Below, piece after piece: positions 52,937 through 64,000 of a stretch of DNA of 64,000 bases. Source of the DNA: ZC4RG30 sp039917615 (GTDB lineage: Bacteria > Pseudomonadota > Gammaproteobacteria > Steroidobacterales > Steroidobacteraceae). The DNA lies in NCBI GenBank assembly GCA_039917615.1, contig JBDSJD010000038.1, forward strand, positions 3,179 through 67,178, in the 5' to 3' direction. Within the stretch, counting starts at the first letter, position 1, and each line of letters starts with the position of its first letter. The translations under genes were made by a program, and so were the position numbers. A model generated the notes under the pieces. It was not told the origin of the DNA and ran no database searches. It saw only the letters and a list, made by a program, of their open reading frames with translations.

Positions 52937-53410
52937 ATGACCTGGCGCCCCGATCTCACAGTCGCTGCCATCGCGCAGCGAGAAGATGGCCGCTTTCTCC
53001 TGGTGGAGGAGCGGATCGGCAACGCTGTCGTGTTCAACCAGCCCGCCGGCCACGTGGAAGATGGCGAAGCCATTGTCGATGCCGTAATCCGCGAGACGCT
53101 GGAAGAAACCGCATGGCAGTTCGTGCCCCGACATCTGGTCGGCATCTATCTGTGGCGCAACCCGTTCAATGGCCGATCCGTCCTGCGGGTTGCAATCAGC
53201 GGCGAAGTACGCGCCCATGACGCCGGGCGCAGGCTGGATCACGGCATATTGGCCGCGCATTGGCTGACCCGCGACATGCTCAACGCGCAGCCGGGACGGT
53301 TGCGCAGCCCGCTGGTCCTGCAATGCATCGATGATCATCTGGCCGGCCGCCGCTTCGACCTTGCAGTCTTGAACCACATGACGGTGCAGGCGGTCGCGCA
53401 GAGGGCCTGA
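52937..53410 (+). CDS. nudJ: Phosphatase NudJ-type Nudix hydrolase
   Basis: This 157-residue protein starts MTWRPDLTVAAIAQREDGRF and has the Nudix box GHVEDGEAIVDAVIRETLEE. The layout (VEERIGNAVVFNQPAGHVE) is that of NudJ, which acts on HMP-PP and nucleoside di/triphosphates. Its stop shares a base with the mnmA start, the known nudJ-mnmA pair. Confidence 0.93.
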   Translation: MTWRPDLTVAAIAQREDGRFLLVEERIGNAVVFNQPAGHVEDGEAIVDAVIRETLEETAWQFVPRHLVGIYLWRNPFNGRSVLRVAISGEVRAHDAGRRLDHGILAAHWLTRDMLNAQPGRLRSPLVLQCIDDHLAGRRFDLAVLNHMTVQAVAQRA

Positions 53411-54489
53411 TGCGCCACCGAATCATTGTCGGGCTGTCGGGCGGCGTCGACTCCGCCGTGACCGCACTGCTGCTGCTGCGCGCCGGCCATGATGTGCAGG
53501 GCCTGTTCATGCACAACTGGGAAGATGACGACCAGGGCTATTGCACGGCTGCGGAGGATTTTCAGGACGCGCGCCGCGTTGCACAGGAACTCGGCATCGC
53601 GCTGCACCGGGTGGACCTTTCCAGGGAATACCGGCAGCGTGTCTTCACCGGCTTCCTCGCTGCATATCGAGCCGGCCTGACGCCGAATCCCGATGTGCTC
53701 TGCAACCGGGAGATCAAGTTCGGCGATTGCCTGCAGCATGCGCAGCGCCTGGGCGCAGACCGGCTCGCCACCGGCCACTACGCGCGCATCGTCACCGGCT
53801 CCGACGGACCGGAACTGCACAAGGGTGTGGATGCTGGCAAGGACCAGTCGTATTTCCTGCATGCCGTGCCTCGTGACCGGCTCGCGCAGGCCGTTATGCC
53901 GCTCGGCGCGCTGCATAAAGCCGAAGTCCGGGAACTGGCCCGGACCGCCGGCCTGCCAGTGTTCGACAAGCGCGACAGCACTGGCATCTGTTTCATCGGT
54001 GAGCGGCCCTTCCGGCAGTTTCTGGAACAGTACATCGAGCACACACCGGGGCCGATCCGTACCCCGGAGGGCGAGCTAGCTGGTGAGCATGTCGGTCTGC
54101 CGTTCTACACACTCGGCCAGCGCGGTGGCATCGGCGTCGGCGGCACGCGTGGTGGCAGCGGCCAACCCTGGTACGTGGCAGCGAAGCGGCCCGCAGACAA
54201 CACACTGATCGTGGCCCAGGGCGAAAACCACCCATTGCTGTTCAGCAGGCAGCTGCGCACCAGCGCAGTCAACTGGCTTGCCGCCGCGCCGCCGGCTGGA
54301 ACCGGCATCTCGGTGCGGTTGCGTTATCGTCAGGAAGACCAACCAGCGCACATCGCGCATCAGGACGACGGCGGCGTGATCATCAATCCGGCGGAGCAAC
54401 AACGGGCGGTCACGCCAGGTCAGTCGGCGGTGATTTACCAGGGTTCACGCTGTGTTGGCGGGGGAGTGATCGTTCAAACCGATATATAA
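53410..54489 (+). CDS. mnmA: tRNA-specific 2-thiouridylase MnmA
   Basis: This 359-residue enzyme has the PP-loop GLSGGVDSAVTALLL, nucleophile Cys in NPDVLCNREIKFG, second catalytic Cys in STGICFIGERPFRQFL, and a C-terminal beta barrel. It puts sulfur on U34 of Lys, Glu and Gln tRNAs. It overlaps nudJ by one base and precedes acnA by 27 bp. Confidence 0.97.
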   Translation: MRHRIIVGLSGGVDSAVTALLLLRAGHDVQGLFMHNWEDDDQGYCTAAEDFQDARRVAQELGIALHRVDLSREYRQRVFTGFLAAYRAGLTPNPDVLCNREIKFGDCLQHAQRLGADRLATGHYARIVTGSDGPELHKGVDAGKDQSYFLHAVPRDRLAQAVMPLGALHKAEVRELARTAGLPVFDKRDSTGICFIGERPFRQFLEQYIEHTPGPIRTPEGELAGEHVGLPFYTLGQRGGIGVGGTRGGSGQPWYVAAKRPADNTLIVAQGENHPLLFSRQLRTSAVNWLAAAPPAGTGISVRLRYRQEDQPAHIAHQDDGGVIINPAEQQRAVTPGQSAVIYQGSRCVGGGVIVQTDI

Positions 54490-54516
54490 TTCGGGATTAT
54501 TTGGCGGAGGATCTCA

Positions 54517-57213
<2,697 letters not shown>

Positions 57214-57238
57214 AAGGCGACACCGCCCTTCCCGCATC

Positions 57239-57922
57239 GTGCAGCAATCCATCCAGCCGGCCCCGCGCCGGCTGGCGATCTTCGATCTGGACGGCACGCT
57301 CACGCGCCACGACACGTTCTTTCCGTTCGTGCTGGGCTTGCTAGGGCGGCATCCCTCGCGTTGGCCACGTGTGGCGCTGCTGGTGATTCCCGCGCTTGGA
57401 TATTTGCTGCGGCTGCTGGATCGTGGCGGGCTCAAGGGCGCAATCCTGTACTGGCTGTTTCGCGGGCTGCCGCGCGGGGAAGTCAACGAATGGGCGCAGC
57501 GATACGCGGCCGCAGTCGTACCTGCCCGGATGTTTGCCGAAGCGTTGAATGAACTCCGCATGCATCTGGCCAGCGGCGACCACGTGGTGGTGCTGTCGGC
57601 AAGCCCCGACCTGTTCGTCCCGGACATCGCCCGCAAGATCGGCGCGCAGGAGGTCATCTGCACGCAGATCCGCTGGACCGGCGAGCAGCTCGACGGCCGC
57701 CTGGCAGGCCCAAACCGGCGCGACCATGAAAAATCCCGGGTGGTGGATGAGCTGCGCAGCCGTCTGCCAGGGCTGAGGGTCATCGCCTACGGCAACAGTA
57801 CTGCGGACTTGATACATATGTATCGCTGCGAGCAGGGTGTATACGTGAATGCCAGCCCCTCACTGGCCGCGCGGCTCACGCAGCGCGGCCTGCGCTGCGT
57901 ACAGTGGCGGTTGAAGGCGTAA
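57239..57922 (+). CDS. HAD-IB family phosphatase (PSP-like)
   Basis: This 227-residue protein starts at GTG 57239, 25 bp after acnA; an ATG at 57185 would overlap acnA. Motifs: AIFDLDGTLTRHDTF (nucleophile Asp), VVVLSASPDLF, and YGNSTADLIHMY in the place of GDS. The third-motif change from GDS to GNS removes one acidic residue usually binding Mg, although the following Asp remains. Substrate unknown; serine-phosphate-like compounds or lipids are possible. Confidence 0.82.
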   Translation: MQQSIQPAPRRLAIFDLDGTLTRHDTFFPFVLGLLGRHPSRWPRVALLVIPALGYLLRLLDRGGLKGAILYWLFRGLPRGEVNEWAQRYAAAVVPARMFAEALNELRMHLASGDHVVVLSASPDLFVPDIARKIGAQEVICTQIRWTGEQLDGRLAGPNRRDHEKSRVVDELRSRLPGLRVIAYGNSTADLIHMYRCEQGVYVNASPSLAARLTQRGLRCVQWRLKA

Positions 57923-57981
57923 CATATGACCCTGCCCGCACGTACTATCTGACTGACTGTCCTGGGCTTCGGGAGTTATCC

Positions 57982-58938
57982 ATGAAAAATCACATTCCCC
58001 GCATCGCGCCGTCGGAGATCACCCCCGAGGAGGTCTACCTGGACCGGCGACAGTTACTGGCGGCGGGCTTCGCCACTGCGGCAGTAGGGGCTCTGGGTGC
58101 CAAACCGGCCATGGCTGCTGCACCTCCGGCACTGGCACCGCTCACAGCCGCGCGGAACTCGGCGTTGTCCATTACCGATGCTCCGAATACCTTCGAGGAC
58201 ATCACCACCTACAACAATTACTACGAGTTCGGCACCGACAAATCGGACCCGGCCGTGCAGGCGCGCAACTTCAATCCGTCGCCCTGGAGCGTGACGGTTG
58301 ACGGCGAAGCCGAGGCCAAAGGCACATTCACCCTTGAAGACATCCTCAAGGGGCAGCAACTGGAAGAACGTGTGTACCGGCTGCGCTGCGTAGAAGCCTG
58401 GTCCATGGTAATTCCGTGGACGGGTTTCAGCTTGGCCAGCCTGTTGCAGCGCTTCAAGCCCACATCAAAAGCCAAGTACGTGGAGTTCACCACTTTGATG
58501 GACCCGAAGCGGATGCCCGGCCAGCGCGACGCTGTGCTGCGGTGGCCCTATGTCGAAGGCCTGCGGATGGACGAAGCGACACATCCGCTTACCTTCATGG
58601 CGGTCGGCCTGTACGGCAAGACTCTGCCGAATCAAAGCGGCGCGCCGCTGCGGCTGGTGACGCCGTGGAAATATGGCTTCAAGAACATCAAGGCGATCGT
58701 GCGCATTCGCTTCACCGAAACCCAGCCCCGCAACAGCTGGCAGGTTGCCGCGCCCAGCGAATACGGATTCTTCGCGAATGTGAATCCAGCCGTGGACCAT
58801 CCGCGCTGGAGCCAGGCCAGTGAACGACGCATCGGCGGTGGACTGCTGGCCAAGCGCGCCGCCACGCAGCCATTCAATGGTTACGCGGCGCAGGTGGCAT
58901 CGCTGTACTCGGGCATGGATCTGCGACGCAATTTTTGA
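57982..58938 (+). CDS. msrP: Protein-methionine-sulfoxide reductase catalytic subunit MsrP
   Basis: This 318-residue periplasmic molybdoenzyme starts at ATG 57982 after GGGAG and has a Tat signal (DRRQLLAAGFATAAVGALGA). The Mo-ligand Cys is in RLRCVEAWSMVIPWTGF, and APLRLVTPWKYGFK and RNSWQVAAPSEYGFFANVNP are family blocks. It repairs oxidised methionine in envelope proteins using electrons from MsrQ. Confidence 0.96.
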   Translation: MKNHIPRIAPSEITPEEVYLDRRQLLAAGFATAAVGALGAKPAMAAAPPALAPLTAARNSALSITDAPNTFEDITTYNNYYEFGTDKSDPAVQARNFNPSPWSVTVDGEAEAKGTFTLEDILKGQQLEERVYRLRCVEAWSMVIPWTGFSLASLLQRFKPTSKAKYVEFTTLMDPKRMPGQRDAVLRWPYVEGLRMDEATHPLTFMAVGLYGKTLPNQSGAPLRLVTPWKYGFKNIKAIVRIRFTETQPRNSWQVAAPSEYGFFANVNPAVDHPRWSQASERRIGGGLLAKRAATQPFNGYAAQVASLYSGMDLRRNF

Positions 58939-59567
58939 ATACCACCCAGCAGTTCCGATTCATCTACAAACCGCTGGTTTTCGCGGCCTGCGCCGTCCCG
59001 GCAGTGCTGATGCTGCTCGGTATCGTGGGCAAGGGGCCCATGGATCTGGGCGCCGATCCGGTGAATCGGCTGATTCACGCCTGTGGCATCACGGCGCTGA
59101 ACATGCTTTTGATCACCCTGCTGGTCACCCCCGTGCGGCAGATGTCGGGCTGGAACCACCTGATCCGTCTGCGGCGAATGCTTGGCTTGTTCGCGTTCTT
59201 CTATGCCGTGGCGCATTTCACCTGCTATGCATGGCTCGACCAGGGGCTGGACGTCGCCGCCATTGGCGCTGATATCGTGAAGCGACCGTACATCACCATC
59301 GGCATGGCCGCGCTGTTGATGCTCATTGCGCTGGCCGTCACTTCCACCAACGGCATGATGCGACGCCTCGGCCGCAAATGGACCAAATTGCATCGGCTGA
59401 TCTACGTGCTGACCGCACTTGGCGTCTGGCATTTCTACTGGCAGGTCAAGAAGGACATCAGCGAGCCGCTGCTCTATGTTGGCATGTTCGCGGTGCTGAT
59501 GGCCTGGCGGATCGGTTGGCGATTCAGAGGGAAGTTCGCGCCTGCCAGAGCTCCGGAAAAAATCTGA
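58935..59567 (+). CDS. msrQ: Heme-binding membrane subunit MsrQ
   Basis: This 210-residue protein starts at TTG 58935 in a TTGA overlap with msrP. It has six helices, with heme-ligand His in LFAFFYAVAHFTCY and KLHRLIYVLTALGVWHFYWQ. It passes quinone electrons to MsrP. Its 3' end overlaps the convergent kynA by 44 bp. Confidence 0.95.
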   Translation: MNTTQQFRFIYKPLVFAACAVPAVLMLLGIVGKGPMDLGADPVNRLIHACGITALNMLLITLLVTPVRQMSGWNHLIRLRRMLGLFAFFYAVAHFTCYAWLDQGLDVAAIGADIVKRPYITIGMAALLMLIALAVTSTNGMMRRLGRKWTKLHRLIYVLTALGVWHFYWQVKKDISEPLLYVGMFAVLMAWRIGWRFRGKFAPARAPEKI

Positions 59568-60381
59568 GTTCCAGGGCCTTGGCCAGATAGGACACGCCAC
59601 CGGTCCCGCCGGTGCCCTGCTTGTGGCCGATGATGCGCTCGACGGTTTTCATATGCTGGAAGCGCCATAGCTGGAAGCGATGATCGAGATCGATCAGGCC
59701 CTCCGCCAGTTCGTACAGGTCCCAGTCTTTTTCAGCATTGTGGTATACGCCGAGCCAGGCGCCCGTGACGGCCTTGTTGGTCACATGGCTTTCGGAAAAG
59801 TCGCGATCAAGCAATTCCGCCGGGATGCCATAACCGCGGCGGCTCAGCAGACGCAGCACTTCGTCATACAGGCTGGGTGCCTGCAGGGCGCGCGTCAGGC
59901 GCGCATGGTCGTCGGGGTTACGCTGATGCACCCGCACCAGTTCGGCGTTCTTGTTGCCCAGGCTGAATTCCAGCAGGCGGTATTGCAGCGACTGGAATCC
60001 GGATGAGCGGCCCAGCGCATTGCGGAATGCGGTGTAGTCGAAGGGCGTCATCGTGGCCAGCACTTCCCAGACGCCAAACAGCTGGATCTGTACCTTGGAT
60101 ATCCGCTGCAATGCCTTGAAACTTGGATCCAGGTCATCCCTGGTCACGCAGCGCTGCACGAACTCCAATTCATGCAGGAACAGATGGATCCACAGCTCCG
60201 ACACCTGGTGCACGATGATGAACATGGTCTCGTCGTGCGCATCGGAAACCGGCTTCTGCGCTGACAGCAGCCGCGCCAGTTGCAGGTAATCGCCATAGGA
60301 CTGCGAACTGCCGAGATCCCAATGGACAGCCTCGCCGGTCAGATCGATGCGTCCGGACCCTGGTGTCCCTTCATTGCTCAT
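59524..60381 (-). CDS. kynA: Tryptophan 2,3-dioxygenase
   Basis: This 285-residue enzyme has ETMFIIVHQVSELWIHLFLH (substrate His), FQLWRFQHMKTVERIIGHKQ (heme His) and GTGGTGGVSYLAKAL. It opens the indole ring of tryptophan to N-formylkynurenine. No kynurenine genes are adjacent. It overlaps the SprT-like gene by ATGA. Confidence 0.96.
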   Translation of the reverse strand: MSNEGTPGSGRIDLTGEAVHWDLGSSQSYGDYLQLARLLSAQKPVSDAHDETMFIIVHQVSELWIHLFLHELEFVQRCVTRDDLDPSFKALQRISKVQIQLFGVWEVLATMTPFDYTAFRNALGRSSGFQSLQYRLLEFSLGNKNAELVRVHQRNPDDHARLTRALQAPSLYDEVLRLLSRRGYGIPAELLDRDFSESHVTNKAVTGAWLGVYHNAEKDWDLYELAEGLIDLDHRFQLWRFQHMKTVERIIGHKQGTGGTGGVSYLAKALELRFFPELWQARTSL

Positions 60382-61130
60382 GGTCGCTCCCGCACCCAGG
60401 CCGGTACATGCCGCCAGCCATTGCAGAGCGCGGCATCGAGCTCGCGAAAGCGCGGTTCGTATTCCTCAACGCATCGCCAGAAGCGATCTGAATGATTCAT
60501 GTGCCGCGTATGCGCAAGCTCGTGGCATAGCAGGTAACGCACCACCTCTGGCGGCTGGAACAGCAGTGCCAGGTTCAGCGAAATCACGCCCCGCGAGGAA
60601 CAGCTGCCCCAGCGTGTGCGCTGGCAGCGCACACTCAGCTCCCTGAACTTGAAACCGTGCTGTGCAGCCAGGGCTTCGAGCATGGGACTCAGCGTCAGTT
60701 CGGCGCGACGAGCCAGCCAGCGCAGCAGGCAGCGCCGCTGCTGTTCCCGTGTGCCGTTGCCCCGCAGTTCCAGCACCTTGCCGACCTCCCGCAGGCGCAG
60801 AGCGCCACTGCCGCAAGCCAGGAACACAGGCCACGATTCGCCCAACATTTGCAACGTGATCTGCGCGGGTGGAAAGCTCTCGGCAGGCGATGCCAGCGAA
60901 CGTCGGCGCTCGACATGATGACGCACCCATTCCGAACGACTCTCGAGGAATGCACGAGCGCGTCGCTCAGACACCCCGCGCGGCACAATCAATTCCACCG
61001 TGCCCGTCGCAAGGATGCGCACCGCCACGCGCCTGGCGCGCTGACTGTGACGCACCTGGGCAATCGGTTGCACCGGCTGCTCCGTCCACAGTGGCAACTG
61101 CGGCACGAACCTGTTGTCGGATATCCTCAC
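60378..61130 (-). CDS. YgjP/SprT-like zinc metallopeptidase (DUF45)
   Basis: This 250-residue protein starts at GTG 61130; an in-frame ATG (61148) would cross the tatD start. The N-terminal beta region has RVAVRILATGTVELIVP, then RCQRTRWGSCSSRGVISLN and the zinc motif LLCHELAHTRHMNHSDRFW. Role unknown beyond metallopeptidase fold. Its start is 6 bp from that of tatD on the other strand. Confidence 0.9.
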   Translation of the reverse strand: MRISDNRFVPQLPLWTEQPVQPIAQVRHSQRARRVAVRILATGTVELIVPRGVSERRARAFLESRSEWVRHHVERRRSLASPAESFPPAQITLQMLGESWPVFLACGSGALRLREVGKVLELRGNGTREQQRRCLLRWLARRAELTLSPMLEALAAQHGFKFRELSVRCQRTRWGSCSSRGVISLNLALLFQPPEVVRYLLCHELAHTRHMNHSDRFWRCVEEYEPRFRELDAALCNGWRHVPAWVRERP

Positions 61131-61136
61131 GCCACG

Positions 61137-61958
61137 ATGATAACAGCGCATCCTCCGGAACTGATCGACATTGGCGCCAACCTCACCCATGAGAGTTTTG
61201 CGCAGGATTTGCCGGAGGTCCTGCGCCGCGCCCACCATGCCGGCGTGCAACGCATGATCGTCACGGGCACCAGTGTCGCGGCAACGCGTGCTGCCATCGA
61301 TCTGCACGCCGGACACCCCACCCGTTTATTTGCCACGGCCGGCCTGCATCCCCACCATGCCGCCGACCTTTCGCCAGATGTACTGGCGGAATTGCGCGAA
61401 CTTGCACGCCATCCGGGAGTGGTAGCCGTGGGCGAATGCGGGCTGGATTATTACCGCAACTACGCGCCGCGCGAAGCGCAGTTGCGTGCCTTCCGCGCGG
61501 TGCTTGAGGTAGCAGTGAGTTGCGGCAAACCGGTGTTCCTGCATCAACGGGACGCCCATGCGGATTTTGTGAGCATCCTGCGTGAGTTCCGCGGTGCATT
61601 GACGGATGGGGTGGCGCATTGCTTCACCGGCCAGGTCAATGAACTTGAAGACTGCCTGGAACTCAACCTCGCCATCGGCATTACCGGCTGGATCTGCGAT
61701 GAGCGGCGCGGTTTGCACCTGCTGCCGCTGATGCCGGCAATCCCTGCGGATCGATTGATGATTGAGACCGACGCGCCTTATCTGTTGCCGCGCAGTCTCA
61801 AACCACGGCCTTCGCATCGGCGCAATGAGCCGGCGTTTCTGACCGAGGTGGCAGCCGCCGTGGCACACTCCCGGGGAGAGTCACTCCAGCAGGTCGCAGC
61901 AAGCAGCACTGCGGCAGCGCAGGCGTTCTTTGGTCTGCCCGATCCGGTTGGTGGCTAG
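61137..61958 (+). CDS. tatD: TatD-family DNase
   Basis: This 273-residue protein starts at ATG 61137 (MITAHPPELIDIGANLTHES); the frame is open far upstream over the protease gene, which is a shadow. IGANL replaces the D-x-H of other family members, as in E. coli TatD itself. Metal ligands follow in GECGLDYYRN, VFLHQRDAH, AHCFTG and IETDAPYLLPRSL. It acts as a 3'-5' exonuclease. The end overlaps the NERD gene by 4 bp. Confidence 0.95.
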   Translation: MITAHPPELIDIGANLTHESFAQDLPEVLRRAHHAGVQRMIVTGTSVAATRAAIDLHAGHPTRLFATAGLHPHHAADLSPDVLAELRELARHPGVVAVGECGLDYYRNYAPREAQLRAFRAVLEVAVSCGKPVFLHQRDAHADFVSILREFRGALTDGVAHCFTGQVNELEDCLELNLAIGITGWICDERRGLHLLPLMPAIPADRLMIETDAPYLLPRSLKPRPSHRRNEPAFLTEVAAAVAHSRGESLQQVAASSTAAAQAFFGLPDPVGG

Positions 61959-62608
61959 AACCGCTCGTCGAAAACTTCGGCCAGAAAACCCCGCCGCCGT
62001 CGCAGCGAGCTCGGGCTGGTGGCAGCGACAATTGCCTGCCAGTCCTCGCGATAACGCTCCACCCAGCTCTGCGACGCCTCGGAATCAACCGGTGGGAATT
62101 CAGCCCGTAACGAATCGACCATCAAGGTCCAGCGTGGCAGGCCCTTGGGGAATTTGCCGCGACGCGTGAACAGCACACGACCTTCCACAGGCAGTTCGCC
62201 CGCCAGCGCGCGCACCGCGGCCACGCGGTCGTACAGCGCGTGCTGCGGATTCTGGAAAGTCGCCCGGCTGGGGCCGCTCATGACTGTCCAATCGGTCATC
62301 TGGTCGCCACCGAATATATTGCCGCGCACATCGCGCAGATCGACCACGACCACGCCACGCGAGGTCAAAAGCAGGTAGTCCACATGCATGGCGGCACCCA
62401 TGCCGTCGGGCACCAGTACATTGTTCAGGAACTCGGTGCCCACCGAAACAATACCCAGATGCAGGCGCTTGTGGTCCGCCCGGCGACGCAGGGCTCGCAC
62501 GAAGTAATACGCGAGCGCGGCGATGAACAGCATCAACACCGCGGTCAGAATCAGCCGATTCTGCGGCGTGTCGATTTGGTCAAATGAAGTTTCAATCGCC
62601 AGTTGCAT
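61955..62608 (-). CDS. NERD-domain membrane protein
   Basis: This 217-residue protein has one N-terminal helix (RLILTAVLMLFIAALAYYFV) and a NERD domain (GTEFLNNVLVPDGMGAAMHV, DYLLLTSRGVVVVDLRDVRG) with the D...(D/E)xK-like fold of nuclease-related proteins; the Lys position is Arg (VDLRD), so activity is doubtful. It overlaps thrC by 17 bp and tatD by 4 bp. Confidence 0.85.
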   Translation of the reverse strand: MQLAIETSFDQIDTPQNRLILTAVLMLFIAALAYYFVRALRRRADHKRLHLGIVSVGTEFLNNVLVPDGMGAAMHVDYLLLTSRGVVVVDLRDVRGNIFGGDQMTDWTVMSGPSRATFQNPQHALYDRVAAVRALAGELPVEGRVLFTRRGKFPKGLPRWTLMVDSLRAEFPPVDSEASQSWVERYREDWQAIVAATSPSSLRRRRGFLAEVFDERF

Positions 62609-63878
62609 GGCGCAGGTCGCTCAGCGTGGGGTCGATCTCGGAGAATACGGATGGCAGGTCATACAGCCGCTGCAGATTCTCCGGCACCGGCACCTTACCC
62701 ACCAGTGGTTCGACAATCTCGCGGAACTTCGCCGGATGCGCAGTGGCCACGATCACCCAATGATGGGCGAGCTTTTCTTCCTGCGGCAATGCCGCATGCA
62801 CTTCAGCGGCCGTTGCGGTGTGCGGACACCAGATCTCGCCGTAGGTAGCGTGATCCATGCGGATGCGCGCCTGAATGGCGGCATCGGATATCGACCGGGC
62901 ACTGACCTGCTGCCCCAACGATGCCGCATCGGGATACAGGTTCAGCAGGCGTTCCAGATTGCTGGGATTTCCCACGTCCATCGCCGATGCCAGCGTTGCC
63001 ACGCTGGCGCGCGGCTGCAGCCTGCCGGTGGTGAGAAATTCCGGCACGGTTACATTGGCATTGAACGCCAGCACAATGCGATCGATCGGAAAACCCATGC
63101 GGCGCGCCCACAGGCATGCCGCGGCATTGCCGAGATTGCCGCTGGGAATGATGTAAGACGCCTTGTCACCGGTCTGCGCCTGCAATGCGAGACTGCTGGT
63201 GGCGTAGAACACGGCCTGAGGCAGCAGGCGCCCGAGGTTGATGCTGTTCGCGGAGGACATCTCCACTTTTTGTCGCAGCGATTCATCCAGGAATGCTGCC
63301 TTCACCAGTCGCTGGCAATCGTCAAAGGTGCCGCGCACCGAAATGCTCGTCACGTTGTCGCCCCAGCAGGTCAGTTGCTGCTGCTGGGCCGGAGAAACCA
63401 ACCCCTTCGGGAACAACACCACCACCTCCATGCCAGGGCGGCGATGAAATGCTGCGGCGACAGCGCCACCGGTATCGCCGGAGGTTGCCACCAGGATGCG
63501 CAATCGTCGTTGCGACGGTCGTGGAATCCGCGCCAGGCTCGCGGCGAGAAATCGTGCACCGAAATCCTTGAAGGCAGCAGTGGGACCGTGGAAAAGCTCC
63601 AGCACATGCAACCGGCCGGAAGAAGTCAGCGCCTTCAGCGGTGCTGGGAAGTTGAAGGCGTCCCGCGTAATGGCTGGTACCGCGTCGGAAAGGGCATCAC
63701 CGGCTGCGAAAGCCCCGATCAGCTGCTGACCCAGGGACGGCAGGTCGCCCGGAGCCGCCCGTGACAGATCGGGCCACTGTTGCGGCACGTAAAGCCCACC
63801 ATCCGGCGCCAGTCCCTGGAGCAGCGCCTGACTGAAAGTCACGTCCGGGGTGTTGCCCCGCGTACTGGCAAATCTCAT
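62592..63878 (-). CDS. thrC: Threonine synthase
   Basis: This 428-residue PLP enzyme starts at ATG 63878 (MRFASTRGNTPDVTFSQALL), overlapping the upstream gene by ATGA. The PLP lysine is in HGPTAAFKDFGARFLA, and LVATSGDTGGAV and IPSGNLGNAAACLWA bind the cofactor phosphate. It converts O-phosphohomoserine to threonine. Confidence 0.97.
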   Translation of the reverse strand: MRFASTRGNTPDVTFSQALLQGLAPDGGLYVPQQWPDLSRAAPGDLPSLGQQLIGAFAAGDALSDAVPAITRDAFNFPAPLKALTSSGRLHVLELFHGPTAAFKDFGARFLAASLARIPRPSQRRLRILVATSGDTGGAVAAAFHRRPGMEVVVLFPKGLVSPAQQQQLTCWGDNVTSISVRGTFDDCQRLVKAAFLDESLRQKVEMSSANSINLGRLLPQAVFYATSSLALQAQTGDKASYIIPSGNLGNAAACLWARRMGFPIDRIVLAFNANVTVPEFLTTGRLQPRASVATLASAMDVGNPSNLERLLNLYPDAASLGQQVSARSISDAAIQARIRMDHATYGEIWCPHTATAAEVHAALPQEEKLAHHWVIVATAHPAKFREIVEPLVGKVPVPENLQRLYDLPSVFSEIDPTLSDLRHATGD

Positions 63879-64000
63879 TCGCTGCTCACCACATGCGCGC
63901 CGCCCGACTGCACGGGTGCGATCCATTTATCGGTCTCGATGCTGTGCGCGGCAAACGCCTGCACCATCGCATCGCGCACGGCGCGCGTATCTCGCTCCAG
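63875..64000 (-). CDS. thrB: 3' end of probable homoserine kinase (partial)
   Basis: The last 41 codons before TGA 63875 read LERDTRAVRDAMVQAFAAHS and IETDKWIAPVQSGGAHVVSS, like the C-terminal AF...GI...W...GARV pattern of GHMP homoserine kinases. It overlaps thrC by ATGA, as in thrBC operons. Only the end is in the window, so the family is not certain. Confidence 0.6.
   Translation of the reverse strand: MERDTRAVRDAMVQAFAAHSIETDKWIAPVQSGGAHVVSSE

Noticed and set aside
60657..61136. A long upstream extension of tatD
   Set aside because: It runs antisense through the SprT-like gene, and the TatD fold begins at ELIDIGANL.

Overview
The window is a bacterial chromosome segment of high G+C content, and its housekeeping gene order is that of the Gammaproteobacteria: thrS-infC-rpmI-rplT-pheS-pheT-ihfA-merR-tRNA-Pro, an Ada-like repair gene, a complete ccmABCDEFGHI operon, uvrC-pgsA next to tRNA-Gly and tRNA-Cys, phoPQ with a PepSY gene, and nudJ-mnmA. 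A class II DAHP synthase, tryptophan 2,3-dioxygenase, MsrPQ and carbohydrate-active enzymes point to an aerobic polysaccharide-using lineage near the Xanthomonadales/Nevskiales/Steroidobacteraceae. The family placement is inference; no rRNA gene is present.

Layout. (1) 1-10.1 kb is an accessory carbohydrate block: a DUF6152 protein cut by the window edge, a GH95 alpha-L-fucosidase-type enzyme, an operon of a Gfo/Idh/MocA oxidoreductase, a UxaA-type sugar-acid dehydratase and a GH78 alpha-L-rhamnosidase, and a Tat-exported amidohydrolase. (2) 10.2-12.5 kb is a DUF3649/PepSY-TM/DUF3325 membrane set of the kind linked to siderophore-iron reduction. (3) 12.5-16.9 kb is lower in G+C and made of orphan genes, ending at the 3' end of tRNA-Pro(GGG). 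It carries a complete IS3-family element with terminal inverted repeats, a 3-bp target duplication and a frameshift site, inserted in a TonB-C-like gene that can be rebuilt exactly in silico. (4) 17-28.5 kb is the translation/repair core (cytochrome, merR, ihfA, pheTS, rplT, rpmI, infC, thrS, tRNA-Val, uvrB, an aminotransferase, tRNA-Asn). (5) 28.5-40 kb holds two conserved orphan genes, an Ada-like protein, a 2OG-oxygenase-like gene, a quinohemoprotein alcohol dehydrogenase and the whole cytochrome c maturation operon, which would supply that dehydrogenase with heme. (6) 40-41 kb is a toxin-antitoxin pair with a perfect palindromic operator, set between tRNA genes. (7) 41-64 kb is mainly housekeeping: pgsA, uvrC, class II DAHP synthase, phoQP-PepSY, mazG, two Nudix genes, fumC, purB, mnmA, acnA, a HAD phosphatase, msrPQ, kynA, a SprT-like protease, tatD, a NERD protein, thrC and the end of a probable thrB.

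Genes are packed tightly, with many 1-4 bp stop/start overlaps (ATGA, GTGA, TTGA, TGATG). Three genes (uvrC, ccmB and the 2OG-oxygenase-like gene) have no usable ATG/GTG/TTG at the family-typical N-terminus but do have CTG inside a CTGA overlap, and infC appears to start with ATA. These non-standard starts, the IS-split TonB-like gene, a lanthanide-type signature in the quinoprotein dehydrogenase, a Walker A substitution in CcmA and the nearly leaderless thrS behind tRNA-Val are the points most worth checking. No CRISPR array, prophage, integrase or obvious new defence system was seen.
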